The position numbers and the translations under genes were made by a program. From Phialocephala subalpina (taxonomy: Eukaryota; Ascomycota; Leotiomycetes; Helotiales; Mollisiaceae), in contig FJOG01000030.1 of NCBI GenBank assembly GCA_900073065.1, forward strand, positions 562,548-626,547: a DNA stretch of 64,000 bases, in the 5' to 3' direction. Within the stretch, counting starts at the first letter, position 1; every line of letters begins with the position of its first letter. The notes below the pieces were generated by a model. The model saw only the letters and a program-made list of their open reading frames with translations. It made no database searches and was not told where the DNA came from. Below are positions 20,450-33,540 of the stretch, one piece after another.

Positions 20450-22679
20450 TGTGACAGCGGGAGAGGCTCAAAGGGGGTGAGCGAGTGGTTGATTGGGAGA
20501 TGCGGTGAGTGGTGGGGGAATCCCCGGATGTGAAAGCGTGAGGTTCACGATGTATGTCGTCCCCCGCGTTTTCGATGAGATCGACGGCTTCTCAGTGGCT
20601 GAGTTTGAGAGCGTGGGTGGTTCGTGACAGTTGGAAATCTTCAGCGGGCTGAAACGGACTTGGTGTGTGGCTTGAATTCAGGGATGTTTAAATTTGAATA
20701 TAAATTGGGGGGTTTTGAGGTGAATTGCGACTTGAGATTTTAGGAAGATGGATGAGAAGTTGTTGCGATGAGAGCTTCTTATGAGTGATGAGATAAAAAA
20801 AAGTTGTGTGCGCCAATGAGCTAATGGAGGGGTTCGCCATGCGCTGTGAGAAATCCGTGCTGGGAATTGTTGGCCCGAAGAGGAGCCAGAGAGGTTTTGA
20901 AGGGGTAATAGTTTGGAAAATTTGATCACGAATGTCCAGAAATCAGGATTGACGAGCGATAATACTGTCCGAATACGGAGAACAAGAGCGAGAGAGAATT
21001 TCGAGGAAATTTGAGTTTCGAGAGCATTATGTGAGGGGTCCCGATGATTTGGTTCTGCGTGGTGTTGAAAGATCGCAATGCTGGTAAAGAGGAGAGTTGT
21101 GCTGAACCTCGCTCAGAAAGACCGGAATGAGATCGGAGAACCGACACAACGCCTCGATGAGATGCCCGGATTCATCTGGGTGATAATTGCCAGAATATTG
21201 TCTATGTGCTTCATGAACTTTTATGTCATATCTCAATGCTCACGAGGACGGATTCGATTTCTTGAGCAGCTGTGAGTCGTCACCTCGAAACGACAGCCGA
21301 AGGAGGGGTCAAGCTTAGCTATGATGAAGTATCCGTAAATATCCGAGTAACAATTGGGATCAAAACGCCAGTTCTCTTCTGAGTTCATGGACGGTCAGGT
21401 CGACGATCTGATAAGATTGAGGGCGGTTCCAAGGCAACCTAATGCCTTGGATAGCCGTGGCTAACATTGTGAACAAGTAGAAAAGGTCTTTGGAAACGAA
21501 GAGCCTTCAAGCCTCATTCATTGGCGACAACCTGCTGGCAGAAAGCGGGACCGAAGATGCTGTGCAACAGCTTCTATTCCCATGGACGGTCCATGGAAGT
21601 CCGGACAAGCAATTGACTTATTAGAACTCGATGAAACTGGCCTGATACTTGACTTGAATGTTCTCTAGAATTGAGTGCACCATCCTGCTGATTCCGAGGT
21701 CTTGAGATTTGAGCCTCTTTTAGAGCTCTTCGATGTCATTTGAGGTCACCGGCGATGTCTCCGTCCATATCTCAATCAGAGCCTCAGCTCAGAATTTTCA
21801 TTCTGTCTTCGTTATGAGCTTTCCACGATCATGCCGTGGTCTCTCACAGCCTCCACAATTAGACTACAACATCATCCTCTCCTGCTCTGAATGGACCATA
21901 TCCCACGTCGTCGGCGAGGAGAAGTTTCCGCCAGAATTCTCGAACTGCATTTTTTCCCCTTGACCAATAACATGTCTCTCGCGTCATGCCAAGCATCCCG
22001 TTTGACTTCAAAAAAAGAACACTGTTTGACACCTCGTCTCCTCCTTCTCCAATTCCCATGATCCTCGACGCTTTACGTTCGATCATCAAAGTGTAAATCC
22101 CCCGTCCACATACACAGCAATTTTACCCTGATCTCTTCTCCAGATCTGATTAGAAGAGACCGAGAAAGAGTTTTGTTGCTCGGAAGTCGGCTTTTCCCAT
22201 CCAAATGCCAAGAACCACTCAAAGATCATCAGTGACAGATCTAATCAATCAGTTCGGTTCTCGACCACCACACTCATCAACTACCGTCTGCCCTTCGCCT
22301 TCTTTTCCAAATACAACTGCATGTCACTGCACTTGCATGCCATTTTGTCTCACTCTCATTAACCTCTCCTTCTTCTCCCCCTACTACTTGAATGATCAAG
22401 ACCCTCGAACCCTCAAGTCTTGGCAACGAACCCCCGAAAATCTCCCATCCACCTTCACGCATTTATCAGATCCTCGTCTCAGACCATCAATTCGATATCC
22501 CGAGTGACATCCTGCACCTATACCCGTTTCGCAGTGACATCTGCTCCCAAATACGATCAGATAACACACAAAACCTAGCAAAACGCCTCTCCTAATTTCC
22601 ACTCTCCCCTTCTTTTGGCTGGGACTGAACGCACACGTCGATGCACCAAAAATCAAACTTCGCTTTCACGACTGCAGCC
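20450..22679. other. 2.2-kb intergenic region, no gene supported
   Basis: Between two divergent genes (asparaginase leftwards, Vps75-like rightwards), so it should hold both promoters. All frames are short and without recognisable domains. Pyrimidine-rich DNA near 22300-22620 may be the leader region of the next gene. Confidence 0.6.
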
Positions 22680-24141
22680 ATGGCCGCTGCGTTGGAAGAG
22701 ACTCCTGTTTCCTATGAGGATCTGGCGGATATCGAGAGGGAGTTTGATGATGTTGAGACGGAGATTAGTGAGTGTTTCTTTTCTTTGGGGGGTTGCAAGG
22801 TGTGGTGCAGGCCAGTTGGAAGTCCGGTGGTAATCATATCTGATCTGATCATCGCCCTGTCGCGACATGCGATCACGAAAACGCGATATACAATGCGAGG
22901 GAGGTTATCTGATCAAACCTCAACTCAGCATGCTATCATCATGGCAACTACCTGTTCTATCTTGCGCATGTGCGCGTTGGAGAAGGGACAGCGCACTGGT
23001 GTTGTGATGCCTGCTAACAATCCTCCTCTGCAGTACGACAACAAGTCCGCCTCACAACCCCCCTCTACGCCCACCGCACCAAAACCGTCTCCCAAATCCC
23101 CAATTTCTGGCCCTTAGTCCTCGAACAAGCACCTCCAGACATAGATCAATACATCCAACCTTCCGATTCCGCCCTCCTCCTCTCCTCTCTGACAAATCTC
23201 TCCGTTTCGCATTTCGAAATCTCCCAAGATCCTACATCCTCTCCCAAAACAAACGGAACAGCGACAGGCGGAGACCCAAGAAGTGTGAGCATACGGTTCG
23301 AGTTTGCGGACAACGAGTATTTCGAGGATAAAGTGCTAGAGAAGAAATTCTGGTACCGTCGCGCGCGCGACGGCTGGACAGGCCTTGTTTCCGAACCCGT
23401 GCCTATAAAATGGAAGAAGGACCGGGACCTCACCGGCGGATTATTGGATCTGGTAATCAAAGCCGAAGCTTCCTCGTCGGATTCGACGAAAGGATTGACA
23501 CCCGAACAACGCGCCCTGAAAAAGAAGATAGAAAACACCGGCATGGGCGGCCTCTCCTTCTTCGCCTGGTTTGGGTTCATCGGTCGACGTGTCTCCGCAG
23601 AAGAGAGCGCAGAGGCTACGGCATTGGAGTTGAAGAAGAGGAGTAGGAGGAAGGGGGAGAGTGGTTTAGGTACTGAAGCCTCGTCGCCCTCGCACTCGTC
23701 CGCGTCGGAAGATGGTAAGTTTATTCTCAAACGAAATTCCTGTCCTTTCCCATGGGTGTTCTGGAACTGGGAGCTATTCTAGGTGGACTTTCAGTGCTAA
23801 TAAGACGCATAGAGGAGCAAGAAGAAGACGACGTAGGAATGAGTCTAGAGATCTTCCCCGACGGAGATGATCTCGCGGTGGCATTTACGGAGGATCTTTG
23901 GCCGGGGGCCATCAAGTATTTCAGTTCGTATCCCTTTTTCTTTCTTCGCTTTGCTCTGGTCGGATTTTGTGGATGTATGCTGATAGTGGGTGAAACAGCA
24001 CAAGCACAAGAACAAGACGCCCTCAGCGACGCAGATTTCGAATCCGACGACGAAGGCGACGAACCAGCTTTCAACTCTGCAAACGAGCACGAAAGTGAAG
24101 AGGACGATGGGAGGCCGACGAAGAAGCAGAGGAGTTCATAG
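22680..24141 (+). CDS. NAP/SET-family histone chaperone, Vps75-like, 340 aa
   Basis: Nuclear histone chaperone of the nucleosome assembly protein family; yeast Vps75 binds H3-H4 and assists the Rtt109 acetyltransferase. Four exons: 22680-22767, 23034-23714, 23813-23923 and 23999-24141; introns of 266, 98 and 75 bp, all GT-AG and phase-consistent. The order matches the family: an N-terminal helix with DIEREFDDVETEI, the segment LTTPLYAHRTKTVSQIPNFW, the strand SVSIRFEFADNEYFEDKVLE, the signature FFAWFGFIGRR, an acidic block and EDLWPGAIKYF. It ends with a long acidic tail and the basic tip KKQR. Start chosen at 22680 (GCAGCCATGG, good Kozak context); an in-frame ATG 39 bases upstream (22641) is the alternative. 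Confidence 0.88.
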
Positions 24142-25277
24142 CCTTGCCTCTGGCATAATCTACAAGTCCGAAAGAAAGAATTATTGCATGTACGACGACA
24201 GGAGTGTGGAGTGAGAGATATGATCCTAAAGAGCATGGGAAGGACAAACATGTGAATATGGAGGAAGGGCTTGCTGCTTAATACACGACATAGCGAGCGG
24301 GGTTTACTTTGATGCTTGGGGTTCTGGCGTTTTGCATACTGTTTGCATGGCAACCTAGCCAAGGATAATGGCAAGGAAATGATACACACGCAGATCTACA
24401 CACGAGCTCGCTTGCTCGCGGTGATTTCTGGGGGACGAATACTGTACAGTATATTAGGTGGAGAAGAAAACGGACTTTATGTTGTTTCAGCAGGGTCTAA
24501 CCTAGTTTCAAGAATGGATGGAGCTTTGAATCAGAATCAATGGCCTATCAAAATTGTGATGCTCTCTAAACACTACATAAAGTCCAAGTCAACGTCGTCT
24601 GATTCTCACATTCTGCAGAGATGTTGGGAGATTAATATCAAGACTCTCTCTTCCTCCTTCCATTCCAGCGTTGTTGGGAGGGACCCATTGTGTCGATTTA
24701 GAGAAAGCAAATAAGGGTAGAATTGGAGAGAGCATAGAACTATTTTGGTATTTCAAATCCACAACCTACCACCCATACTGTCTTGCTGGGCTATGCTATA
24801 TATTTTGCGGTACCAATACGAATACTCCCATCTGCCCACACATCGCTCAAACCAAACCAACATCTCCAACCCCAAAGCAAATCCACGCAATGCAACGAGA
24901 AACCAAAATTCAAAAGTCCGCCCATGATATCACCCTTCCCAGAAATGCAAATGCTACCGCCCACCTTTTTGTCCGAATTTTTTCTGCTGCGATGTCAAAG
25001 TCGCTGTCGCTGATAGACATTAATTATGTATGATGATGATCTGATTTTGATGTCCCAAATGTTGTTGCTGTCCGGATATCGAAGAAGATCTTGATGCCGT
25101 TTCGTTTCGTTTCGTTTCGTCGTTGCTCGTGAAGCTCCCGCTCTTCGATGTCTATCTGTTCTCTCGTCTCCTAAAGTTCCGCTGCACCAAGTTGGATGGC
25201 ATGCCTGAGTTGTAGCTGTTCTAGAAGTCGATCGAGGTGGAGAGAGATGCCGGAAGGTGAATGTCCGATCACTGCAG
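24142..25277. other. Intergenic between convergent genes
   Basis: 3' flanks of the Vps75-like gene and of nmrA. A pentanucleotide run (TTTCG, four to five copies) lies at about 25098-25120. No gene recognised. Confidence 0.6.
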
Positions 25278-26516
25278 TCACGCCAGCCAACTCTCCTCCC
25301 TCCTAGCCGGCGTATTCTCCCCTCCCGTCCCAGTACCAGAATTCAATCCACCCCCCATTACCAACCCCTCATCATCATCTTCTTCTTCTTCTTCCTCTCC
25401 ATCTCCCTCTTGCTGTCCATGCTCCGTAAATCCCTCCTTGCCATCTTCCCCATCCGTCTCTCCATCCTCATTCATCCACGTCAATCCATTCGCCGCCTCC
25501 TCAAGCGGAAACACCTCCCTCGCATATTCCTCCAACCCTCTGTACCCTTCCCAAAGCGCCATAGCTTCGTCCGGACAACTATCCTCCAATTTCTGCTCTC
25601 CAAAATACAATGGCTGTTTCTTGGGATCCTCTCGTCCTATGGCGTACATTTTCTCCAACCCCAGTAACTGTTCCCTGTATCCATTCGGGATCTTGACTTT
25701 GACGTCGATTTTGCTTTGGAACTTATACTGGACAGGACAACCTACGCCGCGAGAGAAAGCTTTGCATGCTTGACGCGGAGAGAGCATTTCGTAGGCAAGA
25801 GCTATGCGCTCGCCCTTTCCCCAGCGGGAGGTGGAGTCTTTGAATATCTGTAGGACGGCGGGTCCAACGTCGTGTTCGGCGTCTAGCCAGGGTAAAGGGA
25901 CGTCTGGGTGGAAAGGAGCGGTCCAGGTGAAGCTGCCATCTTGCTGAAGTTCCATGCAGAAGAGTGGGTAAGGAAGAGAGGTGAAGTTGTTGTTGTAGAT
26001 TCCGGTGTAGAGGAAAGTCGTCTTGGGGAGGAGAGTAGGTAGCGACCGGATGTAGGTTTCGATGGTGTATTTTGAGGACCAGAGAGGAAGAGATGGCCAG
26101 GATGGGCTCCGGAGGTGATGGTTCGGCATCGTGGAGTAGATGTAGTGCTGAATTCCTGCTGTTACGGCGGCATCTGCAAGCGCCTTTCCAATCGCAACCT
26201 CATCTCCCCAGAAAGTTGTGTTTATGAACGCCAGCTGGCAACCTCGATATAACTCCTTGATCAAATCATGATTCACACCAACATCGGAAGGTCCCGATGT
26301 CGGACTCGCGCTGCTGGTAGGCAAAGGTTTCGTATACAAGTCCCCAACTATGACAGTCACATTTGGCAGTGACGAAATCTCCGATGCGACAATTCCATCA
26401 AGATTCCGGAGCTGAGCTCGTACTTTGTATCCAACAGCGGATGCAACTCGGATAAAGGAAGCAGCTTGTCGCCCAGACGAGTTGACGACTGCGATCGTTT
26501 GTCGGGGAGATGGCAT
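25278..26516 (-). CDS. nmrA: NmrA-family nitrogen metabolite repression regulator, 412 aa
   Basis: NAD(P)-binding, short-chain-dehydrogenase-fold regulator that in Aspergillus and Neurospora binds and restrains the GATA factor AreA/Nit-2 when good nitrogen sources are present. Start at 26516: MPSPRQTIAVVNSSGRQAAS carries the NxxGRQ form of the Rossmann glycine motif. Further diagnostic blocks are LAFINTT, AIGKALADAA, QHYIYSTMPNH, YTGIYNNNFTSLPYPLF, PWLDAEHDVGPAVLQIFKD and GYREQLLGLE, near the C-terminus LEEYAREVFPLEEAANGLTW. A 60-residue acidic, Gly-rich tail (residues ~350-412) follows, made of GAA/GAG codons in a run. The frame is open for 101 more codons upstream, but that part is unlike the family and the chosen ATG gives the normal length. 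Single exon. Confidence 0.9.
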   Translation of the reverse strand: MPSPRQTIAVVNSSGRQAASFIRVASAVGYKVRAQLRNLDGIVASEISSLPNVTVIVGDLYTKPLPTSSASPTSGPSDVGVNHDLIKELYRGCQLAFINTTFWGDEVAIGKALADAAVTAGIQHYIYSTMPNHHLRSPSWPSLPLWSSKYTIETYIRSLPTLLPKTTFLYTGIYNNNFTSLPYPLFCMELQQDGSFTWTAPFHPDVPLPWLDAEHDVGPAVLQIFKDSTSRWGKGERIALAYEMLSPRQACKAFSRGVGCPVQYKFQSKIDVKVKIPNGYREQLLGLEKMYAIGREDPKKQPLYFGEQKLEDSCPDEAMALWEGYRGLEEYAREVFPLEEAANGLTWMNEDGETDGEDGKEGFTEHGQQEGDGEEEEEEDDDEGLVMGGGLNSGTGTGGENTPARREESWLA

Positions 26517-28622
26517 GGGTCGTTTCTTCGGGCGGGAGGAAAGAGAGGGGGAGGTCGAATAGTTATAAGTGGGGTGTTGAACAGCTGTCAGTCCAGACAG
26601 GGGGAAAGGATTGGCAGCAAGATCTGGATAGGAGGTACAAGGTCGATGTTTGAGTTTGTTCGTTGTTGACTCCGGTGGTGGTTCGTGATTTCCTGACGGA
26701 TGCGGTCTGATTGCGAGAGCAGACCTTGGGGTTGCGGAGGGCATGGATACTTTCTCTCCTGGACTTTGTCCTCTTCTTCTCTCGGGTCCCCTTTGAAAAT
26801 ATCCTGGGCTCTCTTCCACTCAAAATAGGAAGGAGTTGTTGTGTTTTCCTCTTCTGCACAAGATCGAGATCACTTCCTCCGCTTGACTTGATGCTCCCCC
26901 TTCCTACTGACGTCCTTGATGCCTATCTTCTTCCAGTCGCAAGATTTATAATTTGAGGGGCCTTCGTGGCTCAATTGCCAGACTTTGGGCTTTCAGCCAG
27001 TGATGAAATGCGGAGATAGCTCCTAATGGATCTCCCCTTAGGCTCGGATGGCGGTTGCCGATCAATGCGCCAAGGACACACAAAGATGATGGGAATTTCT
27101 CTCAAAACCCAAATACCCTCTCCGAGCACCGGGTATCAAATCTCGATCCAAATCCCAACACAACCGGAGCTCAGGAACAGTTTTTATTCCTGGGTTGCTC
27201 GATGGCGCTGTCACCTGAGATGGGGTGCAGGAGGCCAATCGGAATGGGGAGGATAATTGAGGGGGCTAGGCTCTTGGGTTTGCAGGCGGTGTGAACCCTT
27301 AATTGAGCTTGTAATGGAGGGGTGAAGAGGGACCGAGAAGGTGAGTTGAGGTTGTCGTTTGTCGTGTCGCAAGTGAAAGAAGAGATGGAAAATTTTCTGC
27401 CTCTTCTGAGTTTGTGCGCTGGCTCGATGCTGTGCGAGGTGAGATTCGTCCGTTGACAATGACGTTTGGCCACCAGCTGTTATGTAACAGGATGAAGATT
27501 CGATTCGGCAGAGTGCAGCTGAGAGGTCGAGAGGCGCTCGCCAATATATTGCCTGAAAGATGATATATGAGATGAGATGTGAAGTTGCGAACTGGATGTG
27601 AGGAGGTAACCTTGGTTTCAACGAAAGATGAGATGAAAGAAGAAGGTGCGAGTGAGGGGAGGGATTCGAGCCAAGAAATTAGTTCTGAGCAAAACAGTGA
27701 AGCAAGAAGAAGAATAGAAGGAGAGAGTCTGCGATATATCTTGGACCAGTTTACGATAGACGTGTCGGTTCAAGGGGAGTTAGCCCTCGACTTTGCATTA
27801 CCATGCTGACTCGAACCACGTGCCATGGTATTGCGATAATTGTGCCAGTTTAGGCGTCACTACTGCCACTATCTGCTCACCTGTGCCTGTGCCTTATCTG
27901 CCTCCAATTCCATCACACAAAAGCATGGTACTGTAGCATTAACCTTGACGGGCCCTGCGCCGTGTACTGGGTATGCTGTACCGTGATGGTCACACCAACA
28001 ATGCGGTGGATAGCTGAAGAACTAGGACCTAAGAAAAGACGGCTAATTTTCCTCATCGGTACCGTGTTTCGACGGATGGAGAGTATTTTCAGCACTAATT
28101 CGTAAATGCTCCTCCAAGACGTGTCGAACGTGAGTAATAGTGACTGTTGGCGTGCACGCCTGGTGGTCGTACGAGGGCGGCTATTGGACCTGGATGGTGA
28201 AAATTGCCCTCATGGTTCCACCAAGTCTTCTCCCCCGACAGAATCTTCCAGGCGCATCCAGAAGTGGAGGAAGTGGACCCGCCATGCTGCCAAAGGTTAT
28301 ATGCCGGCCATGGAAGACGCAGAGAATGTGTGGAGTGGCGGTAGCCCTGTGCTCCAGCATGGTACATCGTGGACTCGTTGTTGCTGACTATTCGAGGCCA
28401 GGACGCGCTTGGGCAAGTCATGAGTAAGGAGAACGTGTTGAAGGCACAGGTAAAGGCGCTGGTGGAGACATTTGGCGATCATGCAAGGTGATGGCTGGGA
28501 GAGGAATTGGCTGTGGATAGTTGGATATGCTGCATGTTACACCTTTCTTTCTTAACTTTTGACTTTTCAGGATGGACGCTTGATAGCGGCGGGTCTATTT
28601 TGACTTTCTTTTATTCCTTCGG
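26517..28622. other. Intergenic 2.1 kb upstream of nmrA
   Basis: The part next to nmrA is presumably its promoter and leader. No other coding sequence is convincing. A tRNA-like start near 26957 lacks the T arm and was rejected. Confidence 0.55.
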
Positions 28623-29342
28623 TTGCGGCTCTCATCAATGCTTGGCCCAGTATCACCTTGTTTATCATGTCTCACATCAGGCCAGAGAGTCGGTCTGGCC
28701 GTGAAGTCTGGTGATTCTGACGATATATGTAGAGAATGCCGATGCCGGTATTCGTCTCTTGAGATGGGTTCCGGCGATATTCGTCACCGTGAGCAAGATT
28801 GCGTGAGCCGATATCATGGACTTGGTCTTCCGTCGTCGAAGTATTTGCGTATTTTTCCTCCAGAGGGTCCGATGAGAGGAAAATGTCTTGGCGGTCGACT
28901 CCCGCTCCTCGCAGTTTTCTCTCCTTACGTAACCTCCCTGCCCAAGAACAAAACATCTCCGGATCCTCTAACAAAATTGTTTGCATCTCCAGCTAGAAAC
29001 AATACTGACGATCATTCATGCCTGGAAGAGACAGTAAGGTTATACATCCAATCGACTCGAATCCAGGCTTGCATCACCACTGCCATCAAACATCGTCTCA
29101 GCTCCAGAATCCCCTGGTCTGCAGTACATGCTCTCGTCTTGGCCGACGGGCAACACATGATGCCTTTAAACGCGGGGCTGGGTTCAGACGACAATCGGGT
29201 TCTGCTGCTTCTTTGTCAGGCCAATATCAAGCTCACCGTCTTCCAGCCTGATCGCGAATTCCGTATCCATAATTACCGCATGGCTCACCTTCAGCAGCAG
29301 AAATTGCGCGAGGTCCACCAAAAGAAAGACCTCTTCCCATAA
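28623..29342 (+). CDS. Hypothetical 239-codon reading frame, unrecognised
   Basis: A single open frame with no domain, signal peptide or repeat that I recognise; it contains several Cys and basic residues. Shorter frames on the opposite strand cover the same ground. No neighbouring gene suggests a role. I list it only because it is the longest frame in a 4.5 kb stretch without other genes; it may well be chance. Confidence 0.2.
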   Translation: MRLSSMLGPVSPCLSCLTSGQRVGLAVKSGDSDDICRECRCRYSSLEMGSGDIRHREQDCVSRYHGLGLPSSKYLRIFPPEGPMRGKCLGGRLPLLAVFSPYVTSLPKNKTSPDPLTKLFASPARNNTDDHSCLEETVRLYIQSTRIQACITTAIKHRLSSRIPWSAVHALVLADGQHMMPLNAGLGSDDNRVLLLLCQANIKLTVFQPDREFRIHNYRMAHLQQQKLREVHQKKDLFP

Positions 29343-31082
29343 TTTGTTGAAAAGAACCCCAGCAAGGAATATATTCCCGAATTTATGCACGAGCTAGAGC
29401 ATTCGACATGTCAGAGAAATCCGGGGTAGCGGTACGCCCATGCAAGAGGTCCTGGGCCGCCCATCCGCTATCGAAGTCCGTTGCTTCTCTAACTGGCGGC
29501 GTTCCGAACGCCGATCACACTTCTAAAGTTGAAAGGGTTAAATATTTCCGCGGAAGCAACCTTTTTGCGCGAGTTGGGCTGAGGTGATTGAAGCGGCTGG
29601 AAGAGAGATGTTGGGAGGGAGGTGTTGAACGCCATCTTTACCCCGCATTCCGCGATGGGGTTGAGGGTTGGACGCCACTCTCATCAGATATATGCGAGAT
29701 ATGGAGGACGGGACGATGCGCGAATAAGGAATTGTTATCCTGTTCAATCTGTGGAGGTGTGCAAGTGTAAACCTTTGCAGGTACAGAACAGCTCATGCAA
29801 GATGGTAGTCTATCTTTCTGCGTCGCTTTATTCTGCCGTCGTTTTACCTACGGTACGCCAGTCTAAGTTTGGATGATTTCGAGCACGATTGTGCCTGGGG
29901 TTCTTGTTTTGATTTCAGGTTCGAATGTGTTTTTGCGTACGCCAGCAGTGCTAGAAATAAATGAGAGGATGTCAAGCGTTCTTTGGGATTATCTTCTGGC
30001 AGTTTTGAGCTCATTCACCTCAGTACCAACTTGATGTGAGATATTCAATGATGAAGCTGTGTCTTTCTTCCACAAGATGCGCGATGACGAGTTAATTCTT
30101 CCAAAAATATCTTTGGCATCCTTTCCATAGGGGACAATCACGTCTTTCGGTGCATCAAAAGGGGACAAGTGACGCCTACGACCTGCAACAATGTTTCGAA
30201 GCTCTGGAGTTGTCTCTTACGTACTCATTCCTTTTGATGTGAACATACGAGGTTTCGTTGGACATCCACATGGCCGAAAATTCCAGAGTTGAGCTTGTCA
30301 TTGCGAAGCTTTGTTGCGTCAACATGGCCAACTGTCTGAAGCAGACCGTAACCTTGAAAGGTCTGCCTCTACCTTCTACTCAAACTCAATACTAGAGCTC
30401 ATTTCCAGGCCCTGTCGCACTTCGAAATGTCCCTACAGCATGTCAATTTGAGATCAATTCACGTGACCGCAGAGGGATCTGTGTTCTTTCTGCCTCAACC
30501 TGTCAAGTCGAAAGTTCCTAAGACATTCGAGCCTGTTGAAATGCGGCAAGATTCCACAATTCTCGGAGCAGAAATGGAGCCGTCAATTCCAACCTGAACT
30601 AAGCAGCCACCAGCATTCGAGGAACCGAACACGTTGTTCGCTAGCACAGCGGAGCCAGCATTGTGCGTCCCAGCCGAGGAGCAAGTGGATATGTTGTAGT
30701 GTTGAGAAGTGAGCCATTGCGCCGGTGAGAGGTACTGTTCGAGTAAAGAGTCTTTTCGTCAGCAAGGCTCGATCCCCATACTGATGTATGCCAGACGGCC
30801 AGAGACATGACGATGCTTAGTGACATTCTCTAGCAACTCCACGCTGGATGGCCGTTATCCCTGCGACGTATTCACGGTGCCCCTATCTGGTCCACACCAC
30901 AGTACCCGCCGTGAATGAAGCCTCCAGCATCCATACTAGGCAGCAGTGTTCCGAATTTTCAAACAATCCTGAACATTGTCCGAGGCTGATTTTCAAACCA
31001 ATCCGTGTCAATGTTCATCACAGTATAGCCAATCCGTTTGTACACTGCTGAATCTTGGGGTAATCTTTCTAGCATCAAGCCT
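29343..31082. other. Intergenic 1.7 kb
   Basis: No gene recognised. A short GC palindrome (GGCGTTCCGAACGCC) lies near 29500. Confidence 0.55.
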
Positions 31083-32704
31083 CTAGCATCCAAGTAAGCG
31101 TTTCCTGCCCCCCCACGCTGAATCATACCTAAAGACGCTCAACAGCGGGACACAGAAGAACCGCCGAGGAAATACACGCGAATCATCAACGACATCTATG
31201 TGAGACTCGTAGAATGTTACATGCTCCTGCGGAGTTATTTCTGTCTTTTCTCTTGTGCTGCCGGCAACGCGTGGGAGGATTGAAGAGGTGGCTGGAATAA
31301 GGACTCCATTGAGGTCGAGAAAACCATCCGAAACTGCTCCCAAAGGATAATTCGGATGTGTAGTAGCCTCTACGTCCAATACTGTCACCAATGCTTCATT
31401 GGATTCTTCCTCGATGAGGTCTTCAACTTCAATCAAGGGCCAACGAACAGGGCATTTCTGGCTCGCCCACGAAAATGTCGGTGCCGTATACGACTGCGGT
31501 CTCAAGCTTTCCCCAAGCGAGAACCAGCACAAGGACGGCAAGAGATCTTCCTCCCACAGCCTAGCTAGATATCTTCCCCGACCACATGCTAAAGCGAGTG
31601 CAGAAATGGCGGGCAATATATCGCTTTCCTTTGTGAGCTTGGTAGTAGTGTAGGTTTGCACGATTTCCCACCAGATTTGTTGTCTGTCGATAAGAGTACC
31701 GTTCTTTGCTGCAGCACAACGTGCTTGACCACCTACTATAGTTGGATCGAAGATCCCTATAGATTCCCGTATGCATCCTTTTTTGCACTGCCAAACCATC
31801 TCAGGCGAAGTGTATTCAATTCTCCTCGAAGACAGGAGACGCTCCTGCAGACACCACGCTCGCTGATCGAGAGGATCATCGCCAACGGTCGGCAACAGTC
31901 GTGAATAAACGTTGCAGACTCGATTTTCACCGTTCTTCTTGACGAAAAGCGTCCCACTCAGCCACGAGCAGCTCTGGCTGCTACGATAGTCAACATGGCA
32001 CCTGTGTATATCGAACTCATTTGTGGAGCCTGAGCGATCCAATCCTCTTCATCATCCTGGATTATGCAGAGGGAGCCAATCCATAGATACCGGATACCTA
32101 AAGACCGAGTAATTTGGACTGCATCTTGGAATATCTTGGACAAATCCGACCATTCAAGTGAGGAGAAGTGCTTCGACATGTTTACCTTCGTTGTGGCGAG
32201 AGGGAATATGTTCTGACTCTGGCCCCAGCAATGACTGAGCGCATTGTAATAGCCTCGACGACCTTCTGCATCTGCTAACGTGAGAGTGTCCGTTCCATTC
32301 GGAGAAAGAACCTCGATAACACGGCGTGGAAGATCTTGACCAATGCTTTGTCGACACTCCTCGTGGCCCTGCGTGCATTGCATTAACCAATTTCTCAGCC
32401 CATTCAAGCAGTCTTCCGACCCAGAATCAGCAGCAAGGCAATCCCTTGCCGGGAAAATAGGATGCCCATCCCCTTCTTCCAAATCGGTAAAGATCTCAAC
32501 AATAGCATCTTCCACTCGACTCTCATTCGATATCTTGAGAAAGAACGGCTTCCCAGATGAATAAGCGTCCGCTACAAAATCTCGTCCAATTCTAGAGTCT
32601 TGCTTCACCAACTCCCAGTCTGCCCATTCATGAGGCATGAGTGTCTCGACTGCCTGATGTAGAAGATGACAATATGAGCATCCTTCTTTCGCGCCAATCT
32701 CCAA
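31083..32704 (-). pseudogene. HET-domain gene, frameshifted (paralogue of the locus at 35689)
   Basis: Minus strand. The first frame (32704-31958) gives a Cys-containing N-terminus (EGCSYCHLLHQ), RRVIEVL, then the HET core YYNALSHCWG and RYLWIGSLCIIQDDEEDWIA, ending MSSIYTGAMLTIVAARAARG before TGA. The second frame (to 31083) continues immediately with GTLFVKKNGENRVCNVYSRL, QRAWCLQERLLSSRRIEY and SWASQKCPVRWP. Alignment by eye with the sister locus places a one-base loss just after the shared AARAA. A further in-frame TAA lies upstream (32756-32758) between two Cys that could belong to the N-terminus (C-x-x-C), so the true start may be further up, near 32840. I infer an inactive gene; a sequencing error at one homologous site is the alternative. 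Confidence 0.78.
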
Positions 32705-33540
32705 TGAGTACGACTTTCGAGACTGATATTTCCTGTTGAATATATGTCGACAGGCTTAGCACCCTATTTCCTGGTCGTTGTTGGATCTTTCGATCGAGGA
32801 TGAAGGAAATATCTTCCTTTCTTCGATCCAGACATACTTCTCAGCTGATAGGGGCTGTGTCCTGGTTCCCACGGGTTTCTCCTCCGCCCCCGGCTGCTTG
32901 CCTTGTTAAGCTGTTGTTTCAAGATTGAAAACGGAGCTCGATTGAGCATGCGATGGCAGGTGATGTCAAGTATCGAGTAGGTGGTCCTCTTGATGAATGG
33001 CCTCTCGTTAGTTTGTCGGCGATGCTGATTCTAGGCGCCAAGATTTGCATGAGACACATGCAAGCCACTCGAGGTGGGATTGCGAGTTGTGGACGAATCA
33101 ATGGTGTCCATGACGCCGCGACGCTCTTCATTTGGACATCAACCTCTTGTAGCTATCTCGACAAGGCTGCAGGCTTAACTACAATATGAATTCACTACGG
33201 TGTGGTCCCAAAACGCAGGGTTCCAGTGAGACCGGGAATTTTCAAGGAGTCCGCTCGGGAGCTTCAAGTCCCCGAATCTGCTCGGTTCCGAGAGCCCAGT
33301 GCCCCGAATTCAAACGACTAACCTTCAACATCACTCCGTATTATGAGCTTCATCTATCATTCAAAACCCGAGCCTCATAGTTGCGGCACAGTTGGTTGAG
33401 TATCAATTCTCTATAAATTTGCCTTGTCCCACGACAGTAAGTCCTTTCAATCACTCATCATCTACCCCACGAATTCAAGACCGTGCCATCACAACCACAT
33501 CCAACACAACCAATCGCTCATCTCGAATCAAACAATCGAA
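32705..33540. other. Intergenic between HET relic and monooxygenase
   Basis: Divergent promoter region. The part next to 32705-32840 may contain the damaged N-terminal codons of the HET relic. Nothing else recognised. Confidence 0.5.

Noticed and set aside
23146..24389. Minus-strand frames of 194 and 220 codons across the Vps75-like gene
   Set aside because: They are antisense shadows of exons 2-4 of the histone chaperone, whose spliced protein is recognisable.
26517..26819. N-terminal extension of nmrA by 101 codons
   Set aside because: The upstream sequence is Pro/Ser-rich, unlike the family, and the ATG at 26516 directly precedes the conserved dinucleotide-binding strand.
26957..27030. 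tRNA-like start (GGGGCCTTCGTGGCTCAATTG...) upstream of nmrA
   Set aside because: There is an A-box-like D arm but no T arm with GGTTCRANYCC and no closing acceptor stem; at most a degraded fragment.
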